Shown piece after piece: positions 32,821-40,791 of a stretch of 54,848 nucleotides of DNA. Each line of letters starts with the position of its first letter. Position 1 is the stretch's first letter. The position numbers and the translations under genes were made by a program. Source of the DNA: a virus; the IMG/VR virus record IMGVR_UViG_3300036852_000068, positions 1-54,848 of that record, one strand, 5' to 3'. The notes beneath the pieces are model-generated. The model did not search any database. It was not told where the DNA came from and worked only from the letters and a program-made list of their open reading frames with translations.

Positions 32821-34436
32821 TGCACAATCTCCGTATCCCCGTTCACAGGTGGTTGCACCGTCGGGATAGGCGACGGTGACGGTTCAGGTGCTTCTGCTTT
32901 CTCAGTACGGATTCGCTCAAGCTCTCCGTCAGTATCTTCCACAGCGTTGCGGCTCATAGCCGTCTCAATGCTTAGCAGTCCGGCCTCAACATCTTTCCGG
33001 TTCTCCTGCCTATCGAGCACGTCTACCGGCCCATCATCAATGATTGAATTGAACTCGCAGCGCAGGTTGATGAACTTAGCTGTCTGGCCGCAAAGCTGAG
33101 CACCTAAGCGCACCCCTGTTTCCGTCGCCCAGCGTCCAGCATCATCAATTACTTCCTTTGAGAGCATTAGACTGGATTTGAATTCAGCACGGGCCTGTTC
33201 ACGGCTGCGACCGGAGGCGGTTGCATCACCGGAGATCATGATGTGAAGTTGCTGAGCTTGACCATGCATGGCTTCGCGAAGGTCGGCACGGGTTTTAATG
33301 AACGTTGCTACGTCTACAGGTTGACGGAACGAGATATTGGGATTTGCTCGGCCTACAACCTCGCCGTCGTCGTTACGAATTAACAGACCAGCAAGAAACA
33401 TCGTTGCGCCTGCGCCGGTTTCATACTCAGCGTCCCTAATCTCTTCATGGTAGCCTAAAGCAGAATCGTCGTTGACTCTCACGGTTCGCTTTGGCCGCTC
33501 AGCATTGAAGACGGTACGTTCGAGATTACCGGCAAGGTTGACATTGCGCATCATAGAAGTGAGGTTGAGATTCAATGCCTTCTGAGTTGAGCGGATTTGC
33601 TCTGTGATGAGCGGCTCACGGCGCAGTTCGTACATTAACAAGCGGCCACCTAACTCAAACGCAAAGTCCCTGCGCGCTTGGCCTTCGGTGAGTACGGTAA
33701 GAATGGTTAAGCCGCTTGCGTCAACGTAAGTTATCTCCGCACACTTCTTCTCATCCCGGTTCGTGTAGGAATAGACACCGAATTCTTCTTCAGTGTCTTC
33801 GTCAATGAATACGCCAGCTTTATCGGATGAGAGAATGCGCAGGCGGGGAACCATCAAGCCTGATACCAAGTCAGAAGCTTTGGGAATCTGACCGGTTGCG
33901 TCTCTTGTACCGGGAGGGAAAAAGAAGTTGAGGGTAACTGAGTCGTCCAGCAGCGCGCCGCGCAATGCGTCCTTCAAATTGTTACGCACTCGCCGTTTGT
34001 CCCACCATTGCGTAGTTGCTTCGTCGGCTTCAGTTGCATCAGGATCGGTGGCTGGCTGTGAGGTGCTTTGATTAGGCAACACCGCATTGACCAGCTTACT
34101 GAACAGCCGTCGAATCCGCGTAGAGTTCTGTGTTGGAATATCAGCGGGTAAGAATCCCCAAACGCACTCACGGCCTAAGTTGCCAGCAATGTGGCGATCA
34201 ACTAACTCGCGGATGACGTTCTCGGAGATGAAGCCGGACTCAATCTCTTTTAATGTCTGCGAGCGGTAAGCAATTCCAGCAGGCGGAATCTGGCCCATGT
34301 AACCGGCAAACTCCTGCAAGTGGTCGCCATCGTAGAATTGACGGTTAACCTTTGCACCTTCAGAGCGTCGCTTGGTGAATAGATCAGCGGCCTTGTCAGG
34401 TGTTGTGATTTCTGAAAGTACGATTGGATTAGCCAA
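32817..34436 (-). CDS. Portal protein
   Basis: 539 residues from the TTG at 34436, chosen because GGAG precedes it by 8 bases; the frame continues open upstream but that part is in conflict with the zinc-ribbon gene. Opens MANPIVLSEITTPDKAADLF, then RQFYDGDHLQEFAGYMG, a long helical stem and a clip-like region (SSDKAGVFIDEDTEEEFG). The location downstream of the terminase and ahead of scaffold and capsid genes, with 500-residue size, fits a portal ring. Confidence 0.75.
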   Translation of the reverse strand: MANPIVLSEITTPDKAADLFTKRRSEGAKVNRQFYDGDHLQEFAGYMGQIPPAGIAYRSQTLKEIESGFISENVIRELVDRHIAGNLGRECVWGFLPADIPTQNSTRIRRLFSKLVNAVLPNQSTSQPATDPDATEADEATTQWWDKRRVRNNLKDALRGALLDDSVTLNFFFPPGTRDATGQIPKASDLVSGLMVPRLRILSSDKAGVFIDEDTEEEFGVYSYTNRDEKKCAEITYVDASGLTILTVLTEGQARRDFAFELGGRLLMYELRREPLITEQIRSTQKALNLNLTSMMRNVNLAGNLERTVFNAERPKRTVRVNDDSALGYHEEIRDAEYETGAGATMFLAGLLIRNDDGEVVGRANPNISFRQPVDVATFIKTRADLREAMHGQAQQLHIMISGDATASGRSREQARAEFKSSLMLSKEVIDDAGRWATETGVRLGAQLCGQTAKFINLRCEFNSIIDDGPVDVLDRQENRKDVEAGLLSIETAMSRNAVEDTDGELERIRTEKAEAPEPSPSPIPTVQPPVNGDTEIVQ

Positions 34437-34656
34437 TGAAATTCTCCGGTAAGTCACGGTTACATTTAGGACAGTTAGGCGGGGATTGTAGAAGCGAGCC
34501 GAAGTAAGCGAACCATCCGCACGCACACCGGGCAACTACAACGCTTACAAACGCAGGATCGACCTCAACAGAGCACTGCTCGCCATTATCGGTAGAGCCG
34601 TGAAGGCGAACGTGGCGCGGACTTTTAGAGACATAAGTTAGGTTAGTCAAGCGCAT
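34429..34656 (-). CDS. Small zinc-ribbon protein
   Basis: 75 residues with CACG and CPKC knuckles (ARCACGWFAYFG ... PPNCPKCNRDLP) and a beta-rich N-terminus. It overlaps the portal start by 8 bases, so the two are coupled. Likely a nucleic-acid binding or assembly accessory protein. Confidence 0.65.
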   Translation of the reverse strand: MRLTNLTYVSKSPRHVRLHGSTDNGEQCSVEVDPAFVSVVVARCACGWFAYFGSLLQSPPNCPKCNRDLPENFIG

Positions 34657-34657
34657 A

Positions 34658-34846
34658 CTAGTTTCGCCTCATCGCCGCATCAGCCACAAGGACTGCGCGT
34701 TTCACGTTCGCGGTCATCTTACGTAGCAAGTCGTCAAACAAGTTTTTGAAGACCAAGTTAAGCGCCAACTCACACCGCCCAAGGAGAACGAAGTCTGTTG
34801 GTTGTGATAAGCGGCGGCAGGCTTTGATGTTGTGACGGCGTTTCAT
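34658..34846 (-). CDS. Small basic hypothetical protein
   Basis: 62 residues from the ATG at 34846. It is basic with a helical C-terminus (NLVFKNLFDDLLRKMTANVKRA). The ribosome binding site is weak and the start is uncertain; longer frames upstream read poorly. No family. Confidence 0.4.
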   Translation of the reverse strand: MKRRHNIKACRRLSQPTDFVLLGRCELALNLVFKNLFDDLLRKMTANVKRAVLVADAAMRRN

Positions 34847-34943
34847 CCTGCGGTGGAGTCTAACGCGAACCGGAGAATTGTTCAATTGGAATTTAAGCGG
34901 AACAAGCAGAACAACTATACCACGCTTAATAGAGCGGGGAGGG

Positions 34944-35078
34944 TTAGCTATCGGTCTTATCAACCCACTTCAATAGCCATCCTACACCATTGCAAAGCTG
35001 GCAGACATACCAACCGATGATGTCGTGGCCCTTTCTGCCTCGACCTTCGCACCAATGACATAGAACTTTAATAATCAT
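34944..35078 (-). CDS. DnaJ-type zinc-finger small protein
   Basis: 44 residues, with CHWCEGRGRKG and CQLCNGVGW: two CxxCxGxG knuckles as in DnaJ-type zinc domains. Small phage proteins of this type occur in early and late operons and probably bind nucleic acid or a partner protein. It lies between the small basic gene and 35141-35365. Confidence 0.6.
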   Translation of the reverse strand: MIIKVLCHWCEGRGRKGHDIIGWYVCQLCNGVGWLLKWVDKTDS

Positions 35079-35140
35079 AGCCGCTACTTTACGCTAAGCA
35101 CGGGAATTGTTCAATGAGTTTCTCTAATTTCCGGCATCGC

Positions 35141-35365
35141 TTACAGCGCCAGCGCAACGTCAGCCACTAAAATGAGCCGATCACAAACAGCGCAGTAAAT
35201 ATCTTCAAGACATCGCATTTCGTGAAGCTCATCAGCGTACACGGGAAACTCTCTATCCCACACGTTGCCCGTGCAATGCGCGTGAACAATCTCAGAATCT
35301 TCTCCGTGCCAAACTTGAAAGTAAGGTGGCTCAATTCCCTCGCGGAATGTGTAACTTGGCGTCAT
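35141..35365 (-). CDS. Hypothetical protein downstream of TerL
   Basis: 74 residues, with HAHCTGN and CLEDIYCAVC, so a possible metal site, and an aromatic-rich N-terminus. It starts 4 bases after the TerL stop. No family recognised. Confidence 0.6.
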   Translation of the reverse strand: MTPSYTFREGIEPPYFQVWHGEDSEIVHAHCTGNVWDREFPVYADELHEMRCLEDIYCAVCDRLILVADVALAL

Positions 35366-35369
35366 AGTT

Positions 35370-36809
35370 TTAATAGCTTCTCGTTCCCCACGTCTCGCTG
35401 TCTGAGTCGGAGTAGCGGGCTTTACGTTGAGCAGCTTGGTTCGCCATTGCTCCGGCTACAAAGGAATCAGGCGGATGGCCCGCGCCGCGTAAATCGTCAT
35501 TAGTACAATAGCGATGTTCACCTTCGCAGTACCTGATAGCCGGTGAAATCAACGCTCCGTTTTCTATTACTGCGATGTAGTCAGTGAACACATCGGCACG
35601 AACTTGTCCGGTTAGGACAATGCCATGAGCGGGTACGGTTAAGTAGTCATCAACAACGTTGCCGATGCCGGTTTTATCGTGGCAGGCTTTGCCTTTGTAA
35701 CGCTCTACACGCTCATTGAATTTCCGGATCATCACCGGCCAAGCCATGCGCCCTAAGCGAGTCCATGCAACGCGCTTCATTGGGCGGCAATCGGTTCGCC
35801 ATGTGTCGATTACTGTCCAGTCTTTTTCCTTTGCCCAGTCACAGCCATGAGCATAAGTTGCGCCTTCAACTGGTGGTTCAATCTCAATTAATTCTCCGGC
35901 TTTGCCATTATACTCGCCTAATGACTTCTGGAAACATAAATCAACCTTCTCAGGCAGAATTGCACGACCTTCGGGGCTTGGTTCCTGCAGGTCATACTCC
36001 GCTGCCCACATAGAGGCCGTGACCTCGCCACGCTTAGATTCAATCTCAGCCTGAGTTAGCCAGCCATCGGGTAGCGCGCTAGTTTCTTTCCAGCACCACT
36101 CTTGTACCGGCCATCCGTTTTCAGCAGCACGCTTTAAGACTTCGGTAAATGTCGCATCGGGGTAATGATGCGTTGAACTCATTACGGTCTGCTTCGCTAC
36201 CGCTGACGTTCCCATTGGTTGACCCATTGCCGCATCAAGAATCGGCAAATCCATTTCGTCAACTTCATCAAGACGCATTCGTTGTGGGTGTGGGCCACGA
36301 GCAGACTTCGTTGATGCCATAAGCGCGGTGACTAAACCACCGGATGAATAGCGCGTTCGTCGTTGTACGTTTTCCTCTGCACTTGACCACTTCTGTAAGT
36401 ATTCAAGTACACGAGTTGATTGCTCACCTGAGCCACCGAGGATGGTAACTTCAGCACCTAGCGTTAGAGCTTCACAGTGACCAAGTAAAGCAAGTAGGTA
36501 GGACTTGCCGCCGAAGCCGCGCGATGCTTTCCAAACGGTCACACCATGACGAGCAAAGTAAGCGTCAGAGAAAGCGCGAAATGGGGTTGTGTGATTTGAA
36601 CAAACTTGAACGTCAGGAATGTGAATGCGAAACGACTCAAATAAAAAGGTCTTTAGTTCTTCGTCATTCTGTGGTCGGGTTAAGCTGTTTTGGCGCTGCG
36701 GCTCTTGCTCGTTCGATTGCTTCGAGAAGTCGAATTGATTTGTCTGCCATGACTCCGTGGAGAACGGCAAGGCTATCGGCTGGCTGTTTTGTGATGTAGC
36801 TGCTCTCAC
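35370..36809 (-). CDS. terL: Terminase large subunit
   Basis: 479 residues as drawn. Walker A is SRGFGGKS (about 96-103), the variant found in many TerL ATPases; Walker B is MRLDEVDEMD near 178; the RNase H-like nuclease has D324 (HGCDWAKEKDWT), D378 (CHDKTGIGN) and D448. It cuts concatemers and drives packaging through the portal. The first 45 residues overlap the TerS frame and look like shadow sequence. No ATG, GTG or TTG lies where family members usually begin, so the start is unsettled: GTG at 36809 or TTG at 36770. Confidence 0.88.
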   Translation of the reverse strand: MRAATSQNSQPIALPFSTESWQTNQFDFSKQSNEQEPQRQNSLTRPQNDEELKTFLFESFRIHIPDVQVCSNHTTPFRAFSDAYFARHGVTVWKASRGFGGKSYLLALLGHCEALTLGAEVTILGGSGEQSTRVLEYLQKWSSAEENVQRRTRYSSGGLVTALMASTKSARGPHPQRMRLDEVDEMDLPILDAAMGQPMGTSAVAKQTVMSSTHHYPDATFTEVLKRAAENGWPVQEWCWKETSALPDGWLTQAEIESKRGEVTASMWAAEYDLQEPSPEGRAILPEKVDLCFQKSLGEYNGKAGELIEIEPPVEGATYAHGCDWAKEKDWTVIDTWRTDCRPMKRVAWTRLGRMAWPVMIRKFNERVERYKGKACHDKTGIGNVVDDYLTVPAHGIVLTGQVRADVFTDYIAVIENGALISPAIRYCEGEHRYCTNDDLRGAGHPPDSFVAGAMANQAAQRKARYSDSDSETWGTRSY

Positions 36810-37098
36810 TTACCACTCTTGCTTGAGCTTCTAAAGCGGCAAGATTTGCGGTTAGATATCCGAATAGCAATTCCTCAATTCGCTCGCCCTTTTTAGCGCG
36901 AAGTTCCGCGAACTGCTCGGAGCTTAAAGTTTCTCGCCACTCGCGAATTGTGCTTTCCGGGAGGTTGTATTGCTCGGCGATTTCGCCCACGCCTTGCCCA
37001 GCAAGCAGCGACGCCATAACTTGAGCCTGAACTTCGTCTGAATGCTTTTTACCTCGCACTCCATCTCCGCACAACCGCCCGCGCAACTTATCACACAT
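36664..37098 (-). CDS. terS: Terminase small subunit
   Basis: 144 residues from the ATG at 37098. It contains GQGVGEIAEQYNLPESTIREW, an HTH that binds the packaging site, followed by a helical oligomerisation domain and a tail that ends NPTTE at the TerL region. The frame remains open upstream to 37284, but that part lies antisense to the rightward gene at 37216 and reads poorly. First gene of the late operon. Confidence 0.82.
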   Translation of the reverse strand: MCDKLRGRLCGDGVRGKKHSDEVQAQVMASLLAGQGVGEIAEQYNLPESTIREWRETLSSEQFAELRAKKGERIEELLFGYLTANLAALEAQARVVSESSYITKQPADSLAVLHGVMADKSIRLLEAIERARAAAPKQLNPTTE

Positions 37099-37177
37099 TA
37101 CCAGCAGGATACAAGGGGTGAACCGATTTCGGACGGTTGAGACGGTCACATTGAACGGGTTATTTAGTTGATTTAGG

Positions 37178-37206
37178 TTGACAAGCGTATCGTCTAGGCG
37201 TATCGT
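37178..37206 (+). promoter_or_regulatory. Strong rightward early promoter
   Basis: Perfect TTGACA at 37178-37183, a 17-bp spacer and TATCGT at 37201-37206. The ATG at 37216 follows 9 bases later, so transcripts would be leaderless or nearly so. It drives the rightward small-gene cluster. It lies inside the TerS upstream region on the opposite strand. Confidence 0.65.
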
Positions 37207-37215
37207 GTTCACGCA

Positions 37216-37452
37216 ATGACGAACACCAACCAAGCCGAACGATGCTTTGCCTGTGGGAAAAAGTTGCGACGGAGTATTAGTCAAGCCGTACGGCCTGAGG
37301 CGATAACCAGCGACTTAGCGCAAATTGTTCGCGTCGGTTCAGACTGCTGGAAGCTTATTGCTCGCAGTGGTGACGCAGGTTATCAGCCGCCACGCGGAGG
37401 CCCGCGCTTATTAGTGCTGACGGCTGAGCGCGAAAGGATATTCAATCAGTGA
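37216..37452 (+). CDS. Small zinc-binding early protein
   Basis: 78 residues, begins MTNTNQAERCFACGKKLRRS with a CxxC knuckle, then VGSDCWKLIARSGDAGYQPP and a C-terminal strand. It is the first gene after a strong promoter and lacks a ribosome binding site, as expected for a leaderless start. Function unknown. Confidence 0.65.
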   Translation: MTNTNQAERCFACGKKLRRSISQAVRPEAITSDLAQIVRVGSDCWKLIARSGDAGYQPPRGGPRLLVLTAERERIFNQ

Positions 37453-37622
37453 CTACTACACAACAACTAGCAAAGGAACTACGCATTAGCCAGCGGGCGA
37501 TTCAGAACCGCATCCTGCGACTGGGATTGAAAGTGCAGAAAGCTGGAAATGCGTTTGTGCTGACAGCGACACAGGCGCAGGCGGTGAGGGATTACAACAA
37601 CAGCAAGAAGGAGAATCGGTAA
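37449..37622 (+). CDS. Small helix-turn-helix-like protein
   Basis: 57 residues from a GTG that overlaps the previous stop (GTGA). TTQQLAKELRISQRAIQNRI is a compact helix-turn-helix, followed by RLGLKVQKAG and a basic tail. It may act as a small transcription or excision-type regulator for the early cluster. Confidence 0.65.
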   Translation: MTTTQQLAKELRISQRAIQNRILRLGLKVQKAGNAFVLTATQAQAVRDYNNSKKENR

Positions 37623-37838
37623 ATGCTTAGTCCGAAAACACTAGAGCGGGTTTCAGTTTCTTATCGCCGCGGTTATTACGATGGTTATGACGGAAAAGCT
37701 GTTGACAATCCTGCGCGCGATCCGTTTGACCGACCATTTGCAAACTTCGATTACGATCAAGGCTACAAGGCAGGTGCAAGCGATAAGAAATGGTATCTCA
37801 AGCGTCAGCAGGACAACACACCGGCAACAGGAGAGTGA
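37623..37838 (+). CDS. Small early protein with aromatic repeats
   Basis: 71 residues, start directly after the previous stop, with AGAAGGAG in front. It has YRRGYYDGYDGK and DYDQGYKAGA segments, a Tyr/Gly pattern seen in small phage proteins of unknown function. Confidence 0.65.
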   Translation: MLSPKTLERVSVSYRRGYYDGYDGKAVDNPARDPFDRPFANFDYDQGYKAGASDKKWYLKRQQDNTPATGE

Positions 37839-37839
37839 A

Positions 37840-38052
37840 ATGACAATAGATCAACTGCCACAACTAGAGCGGGTGTTTTACTTGAAAAACTACGAAAACG
37901 GTCGATTCATTCGTGAAGCATTCTCGCGCATGACGCAAGCCGAGCGCGATGAAGTTGACAGCGTTTTAGTTGAAGTTGGCCACCCATTGGCATTTGAGCC
38001 GGGGACACAAGAATCTCGGATCGTCGCATTGGTTAAGGAGTTTGGGCGGTAG
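37840..38052 (+). CDS. Small helical early protein, duplicate pair copy 1
   Basis: 70 residues from the ATG at 37840 (MTIDQLPQLERVFYLKNYEN). Highly similar to 38381-38620: the shared core includes ENGRF, SRMTQAERDE, VLVEVxHPLA and GTQESRI. The similarity marks a recent tandem duplication around the gene at 38142. Function unknown. Confidence 0.7.
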   Translation: MTIDQLPQLERVFYLKNYENGRFIREAFSRMTQAERDEVDSVLVEVGHPLAFEPGTQESRIVALVKEFGR

Positions 38053-38074
38053 CAAGCAATCGACGGAGCAATCA

Positions 38075-38122
38075 TCTTGGTAAGCAGGCGGCAAATTCTG
38101 AGATTGCCGCCACGTGCCAAGA
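38075..38122 (+). other. Nested hairpin in the leader of the next gene
   Basis: Inner perfect 8-bp stem GGCGGCAA (38087-38094) / TTGCCGCC (38104-38111) with a 9-base loop, and an outer 6-bp stem TCTTGG (38075-38080) / CCAAGA (38117-38122). No T-run follows. It lies 20 bases before the start of the zinc protein at 38142 and could control its translation. Confidence 0.5.
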
Positions 38123-38141
38123 GCACGAGAAGGCTTAAACA

Positions 38142-38339
38142 ATGACAACCAAATGCCCACAATGCGGAAGGCGCTGTCACCCTAAATCATTTCGCGGCAG
38201 CAAGCCATATCTCTACGATAAGGTTAAGCCATCGGAGGTAGAGCAAAGGGCAAGCGACAAGATAGGTGTTCCGATTGAGCGATACGAGATTCACAAATGC
38301 AATCGGAAGAACAGCAAGGCAGGCAGCCTCACACTCTGA
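38142..38339 (+). CDS. Small zinc-binding early protein
   Basis: 65 residues. CPQCGRRCHPKSFRG forms a zinc knuckle and a later HKC may add a ligand. The remainder is basic. It lies between the two members of a duplicated gene pair. Function unknown. Confidence 0.6.
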   Translation: MTTKCPQCGRRCHPKSFRGSKPYLYDKVKPSEVEQRASDKIGVPIERYEIHKCNRKNSKAGSLTL

Positions 38340-38380
38340 GGTTGCTACGTACCTAAGCACAAACTAAAGGAGATATGACG

Positions 38381-38620
38381 ATGACGATAGATCAGCTACC
38401 ACAATTAAGGCGCGTATTCTACCTTACACGCTATGAAAATGGACGTTTCCTCCGTGAAGCGCCATCACGTATGACACAAGCCGAACGCGACGAGATTGAT
38501 CGCGTGCTGGTCGAGGTTGCGCATCCGCTCGCGTGGGAAGCCGGAACACAAGAATCGCGAATCATTGCAATAGTGAAGGAGTTTGGCGCATCGGGGCTGT
38601 CAGACGTAAGGGCTGACTGA
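38381..38620 (+). CDS. Small helical early protein, duplicate pair copy 2
   Basis: 79 residues from the ATG at 38381, chosen because AAAGGAG is 8 bases upstream and the paralogue at 37840 starts at the same residue. About four-fifths of the first 68 positions match copy 1. The C-terminus adds ASGLSDVRAD. Function unknown. Confidence 0.7.
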   Translation: MTIDQLPQLRRVFYLTRYENGRFLREAPSRMTQAERDEIDRVLVEVAHPLAWEAGTQESRIIAIVKEFGASGLSDVRAD

Positions 38621-38733
38621 TTTCAGGGGACGCGGGGTAGCCTGAATAAGCAACGACAAAAAGCCCGCACAGTTTCACCGCGACCGCTGGGGCGCTATCC
38701 TTAACACGGTAAATGAGAAAGGAAAAACACGAA

Positions 38734-38889
38734 ATGACTGGAGCTAAGAACTACGCGCAAGAGCCGTCATCCTATTGCGACATCGACGGCTATCCGTTAA
38801 GCGATGATGGTTCGTGTGACCGTTGCGAGAGAAGCGCGGCGGCTGAGCAAGCGGAAGATGACGCTGACGACATGGAGTACGAAGCATGA
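38734..38889 (+). CDS. Small acidic CxxC protein
   Basis: 51 residues with YCDIDGYPLSDDGSCDRCE, a probable metal site, and an acidic tail (EDDADDMEYEA). AGAAAGGAAAA upstream acts as the ribosome binding site. Stop overlaps the next start by ATGA. Confidence 0.6.
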   Translation: MTGAKNYAQEPSSYCDIDGYPLSDDGSCDRCERSAAAEQAEDDADDMEYEA

Positions 38890-39026
38890 GCCTGATTAGA
38901 TTTCCACTTAAGTTACCGCCTGTTCGCCGCAGATGTGAGCCATGGCTGGCAGTCATCGCCAGAGGGCTTGCCCTTATACTAGCTCTGGGACTGATTCTGG
39001 TAGCAATAGCCCCATGGGAAGGGTAG
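38886..39026 (+). CDS. Small single-pass membrane protein
   Basis: 46 residues with a hydrophobic C-terminal half (LAVIARGLALILALGLILVA). ATGA overlap with the previous gene. A basic N-terminus suggests the N-in orientation. Function unknown. Confidence 0.55.
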   Translation: MSLIRFPLKLPPVRRRCEPWLAVIARGLALILALGLILVAIAPWEG

Positions 39027-39094
39027 AACGGCGCACAAGGCGATTCTGACGCAGGAAGCGCTATCACAGACTGGGTTGAGAGGCGGATTGAAAT

Positions 39095-39517
39095 ATGAAA
39101 CGCAGGCAAGTGTGGCGGTACAGTTGTGAGTTTTGCAAAAAGTCGAATTGTTCGGGTTCGGCCATCGCTAAGCATGAAGAACGGTGTACGCTCAACCCAA
39201 ATCGCGTGTGTGGCGTGTGCAAAATGCTTGAGCAGCCACAATCCGATCTTCCGGCTATCATTGCTTTGCTGCCTAAACCTATCCTTTACCGAGAGAGTGA
39301 CAACGGCGACACGTTGACGTGGCCGGAAGGCTTTGATGTAAGCACAGCATTCGGAACGGCTCGCGTGAAAGCTCGTAACTGTCCAGCGTGTTTGCTCGCT
39401 GCAATCCGTCAAGCAAAGATTCCAGTACCGTTGTTTTCATCAGACTTCAATTACACTGAAGAATGCAAAGCAGTCTGGGCAAAAATCAACGAGGAGGATC
39501 AAACACCGTGGCTATAA
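39095..39517 (+). CDS. Zinc-finger early protein
   Basis: 140 residues. SCEFCKKSNCSG ... HEERCTLNP and VCGVCKMLE give several zinc ligands, resembling tandem small fingers; a further CPAC occurs near 95. The final GAGGAGGAT is the ribosome binding site of the next gene. Likely binds nucleic acid or a host protein. Confidence 0.65.
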   Translation: MKRRQVWRYSCEFCKKSNCSGSAIAKHEERCTLNPNRVCGVCKMLEQPQSDLPAIIALLPKPILYRESDNGDTLTWPEGFDVSTAFGTARVKARNCPACLLAAIRQAKIPVPLFSSDFNYTEECKAVWAKINEEDQTPWL

Positions 39518-39762
39518 CCAAACTCCACCTGATTGACGGCGATGAACCAACCCGTGAGATGGTTGCTATAGCGAAAATCGAGCAGAATCAATCCGAGTGG
39601 GCCGGGCCGTGCGGTAAGACAGATGGGTGGAAGCCAATTGAGACAGCCGCCGACAGCCCGCTTCCCGTCGATGAGGTGCAGCGTAAATCGTACAAGGTGA
39701 TTGTGATTGATAGTCCAATACCGCTGTGGCGACGGATACTACGATGGAGGAAAACGAGATGA
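39508..39762 (+). CDS. Hypothetical early protein
   Basis: 84 residues from the GTG at 39508, with GAGGAGGAT upstream. Contains GPCGKTDGWKPIETAADSP and a hydrophobic C-terminal (YKVIVIDSPIPLWRRI). It overlaps the gene before it by 10 bases and the next by ATGA. No family. Confidence 0.6.
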   Translation: MAITKLHLIDGDEPTREMVAIAKIEQNQSEWAGPCGKTDGWKPIETAADSPLPVDEVQRKSYKVIVIDSPIPLWRRILRWRKTR

Positions 39763-40151
39763 GCAGACATAGTGAACGAAAGCAGTTAAGGCGCAAGTCG
39801 CGCAGGCGGATTGCGGATAAAACCAGTGACGCGATTATGGCGATCTACGAACGCGCTAAGCAAGGCGGCTCCGAGGATTATTTAGCGATCAATCAACCCA
39901 GCGAGCCGGAGCGGGTTGCGAAGATTCAGGCTGAGGCTCAAGAGCGGCGGGATAGACGGCCCCAGAAGTCACGGCAGTTTGTTCCTACCCATCGGGCGGT
40001 TGCTACGCCTAAAAACGCGCCACGCGGCAATTACAAGCGATTGGCAAGCGGTCAAGTAGTCGGCCACCCTGAACCAATGCGGACAGTTAAAGAGCGAGCA
40101 CGTCAGTCGCGGTTACGGCGAAGGGCCGCGTTCAGGAAAGCGAAAGCATGA
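39759..40151 (+). CDS. Basic hypothetical early protein
   Basis: 130 residues from the ATG at 39759 (ATGA overlap). Very Arg/Lys/Gln rich with a C-terminal arginine cluster (SRLRRRAAFRKAKA). Possibly nucleic-acid binding. No motif. Confidence 0.6.
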   Translation: MSRHSERKQLRRKSRRRIADKTSDAIMAIYERAKQGGSEDYLAINQPSEPERVAKIQAEAQERRDRRPQKSRQFVPTHRAVATPKNAPRGNYKRLASGQVVGHPEPMRTVKERARQSRLRRRAAFRKAKA

Positions 40152-40288
40152 ACAACTCAATGAGAAAATGGAATAAGGTACTAAACACACGAAACCCGCC
40201 AACCAGCCCGCCACTAATCCGCTGCCTCGCACTTTTCCTGCTGTCCATAGCTCCCACCAGCATCAAGCACGGCAATCGGTCACATTGA
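40148..40288 (+). CDS. Small membrane-like peptide
   Basis: 46 residues, ATGA overlap with the previous gene. A hydrophobic stretch (LIRCLALFLLSIAP) near residues 24-37. Ends at the edge of the promoter-operator region at 40292. May be a small membrane protein; low confidence in function. Confidence 0.45.
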   Translation: MNNSMRKWNKVLNTRNPPTSPPLIRCLALFLLSIAPTSIKHGNRSH

Positions 40289-40291
40289 CAC

Positions 40292-40320
40292 TGGACTCAG
40301 CAAGCGGCTTGCTGTAGGAT
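40292..40320 (+). promoter_or_regulatory. Promoter with a perfect palindromic spacer
   Basis: TGGACT (40292-40297), the 17-bp perfect palindrome CAGCAAGCGGCTTGCTG (40298-40314, one central G) and TAGGAT (40315-40320). The palindrome fills the spacer exactly, so a bound regulator would compete with polymerase. The ATG of the next gene follows 7 bases later. Confidence 0.55.
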
Positions 40321-40327
40321 TCTGGAC

Positions 40328-40552
40328 ATGGCAAACACAAAGACACAGCTTGAGTCCACGATGATTCGCCGCACGATGCATTCTTTGGTTTCTGGCTGCG
40401 TTGACTCGGATACGCGCGAAGTCAATCGTACTCAGCTTGCGGAGAACACCGCGCACGCTCTTAACCATGATGAGTGGTTGGACGACTCAGATCATATCCT
40501 CTGGGACTTTGCCATTGACGTGGCCGAAGCCTACGAACGGAGGGCCGCATGA
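40328..40552 (+). CDS. Small early protein
   Basis: 74 residues, leaderless context. Contains MIRRTMHSLVSGCVDSDTREV, NRTQLAENTAHALNHDEW and DFAIDVAEAYER, mostly helical. Stop overlaps the next start by ATGA. No family. Confidence 0.6.
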   Translation: MANTKTQLESTMIRRTMHSLVSGCVDSDTREVNRTQLAENTAHALNHDEWLDDSDHILWDFAIDVAEAYERRAA

Positions 40553-40791
40553 GCGAGATTGACGCCGCCATTCTCCAATGGCGCAAGGTTGCACAACAGG
40601 AGCGTGAACGGGTGGCTCTGGGATTGACCTACGGATGCGACCACGTGGCCCTCCACAATGCCGAGCTCTACGAAGATACGGCCCGATCCTTAGAGATTGA
40701 ACGTGATACTGGCGTCGCTGTTTGCAACTCCTGCTTCAAGCCCCTTAACGCAACGCGAGATCGACGTGGTTATCATTCCTGCGTAGGCTAA
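40549..40791 (+). CDS. Small early protein with CxxC
   Basis: 80 residues, N-terminal helix (IDAAILQWRKVAQQERERVA), C-terminal zinc knuckle (VCNSCFKPLNATRD ... HSCVG). ATGA-coupled. Function unknown. Confidence 0.6.
   Translation: MSEIDAAILQWRKVAQQERERVALGLTYGCDHVALHNAELYEDTARSLEIERDTGVAVCNSCFKPLNATRDRRGYHSCVG

Noticed and set aside
34846-34963. Longer N-terminus for the small basic protein
   Set aside because: The upstream part has no ribosome binding site and reads as non-protein-like; the ATG at 34846 is the more cautious choice.
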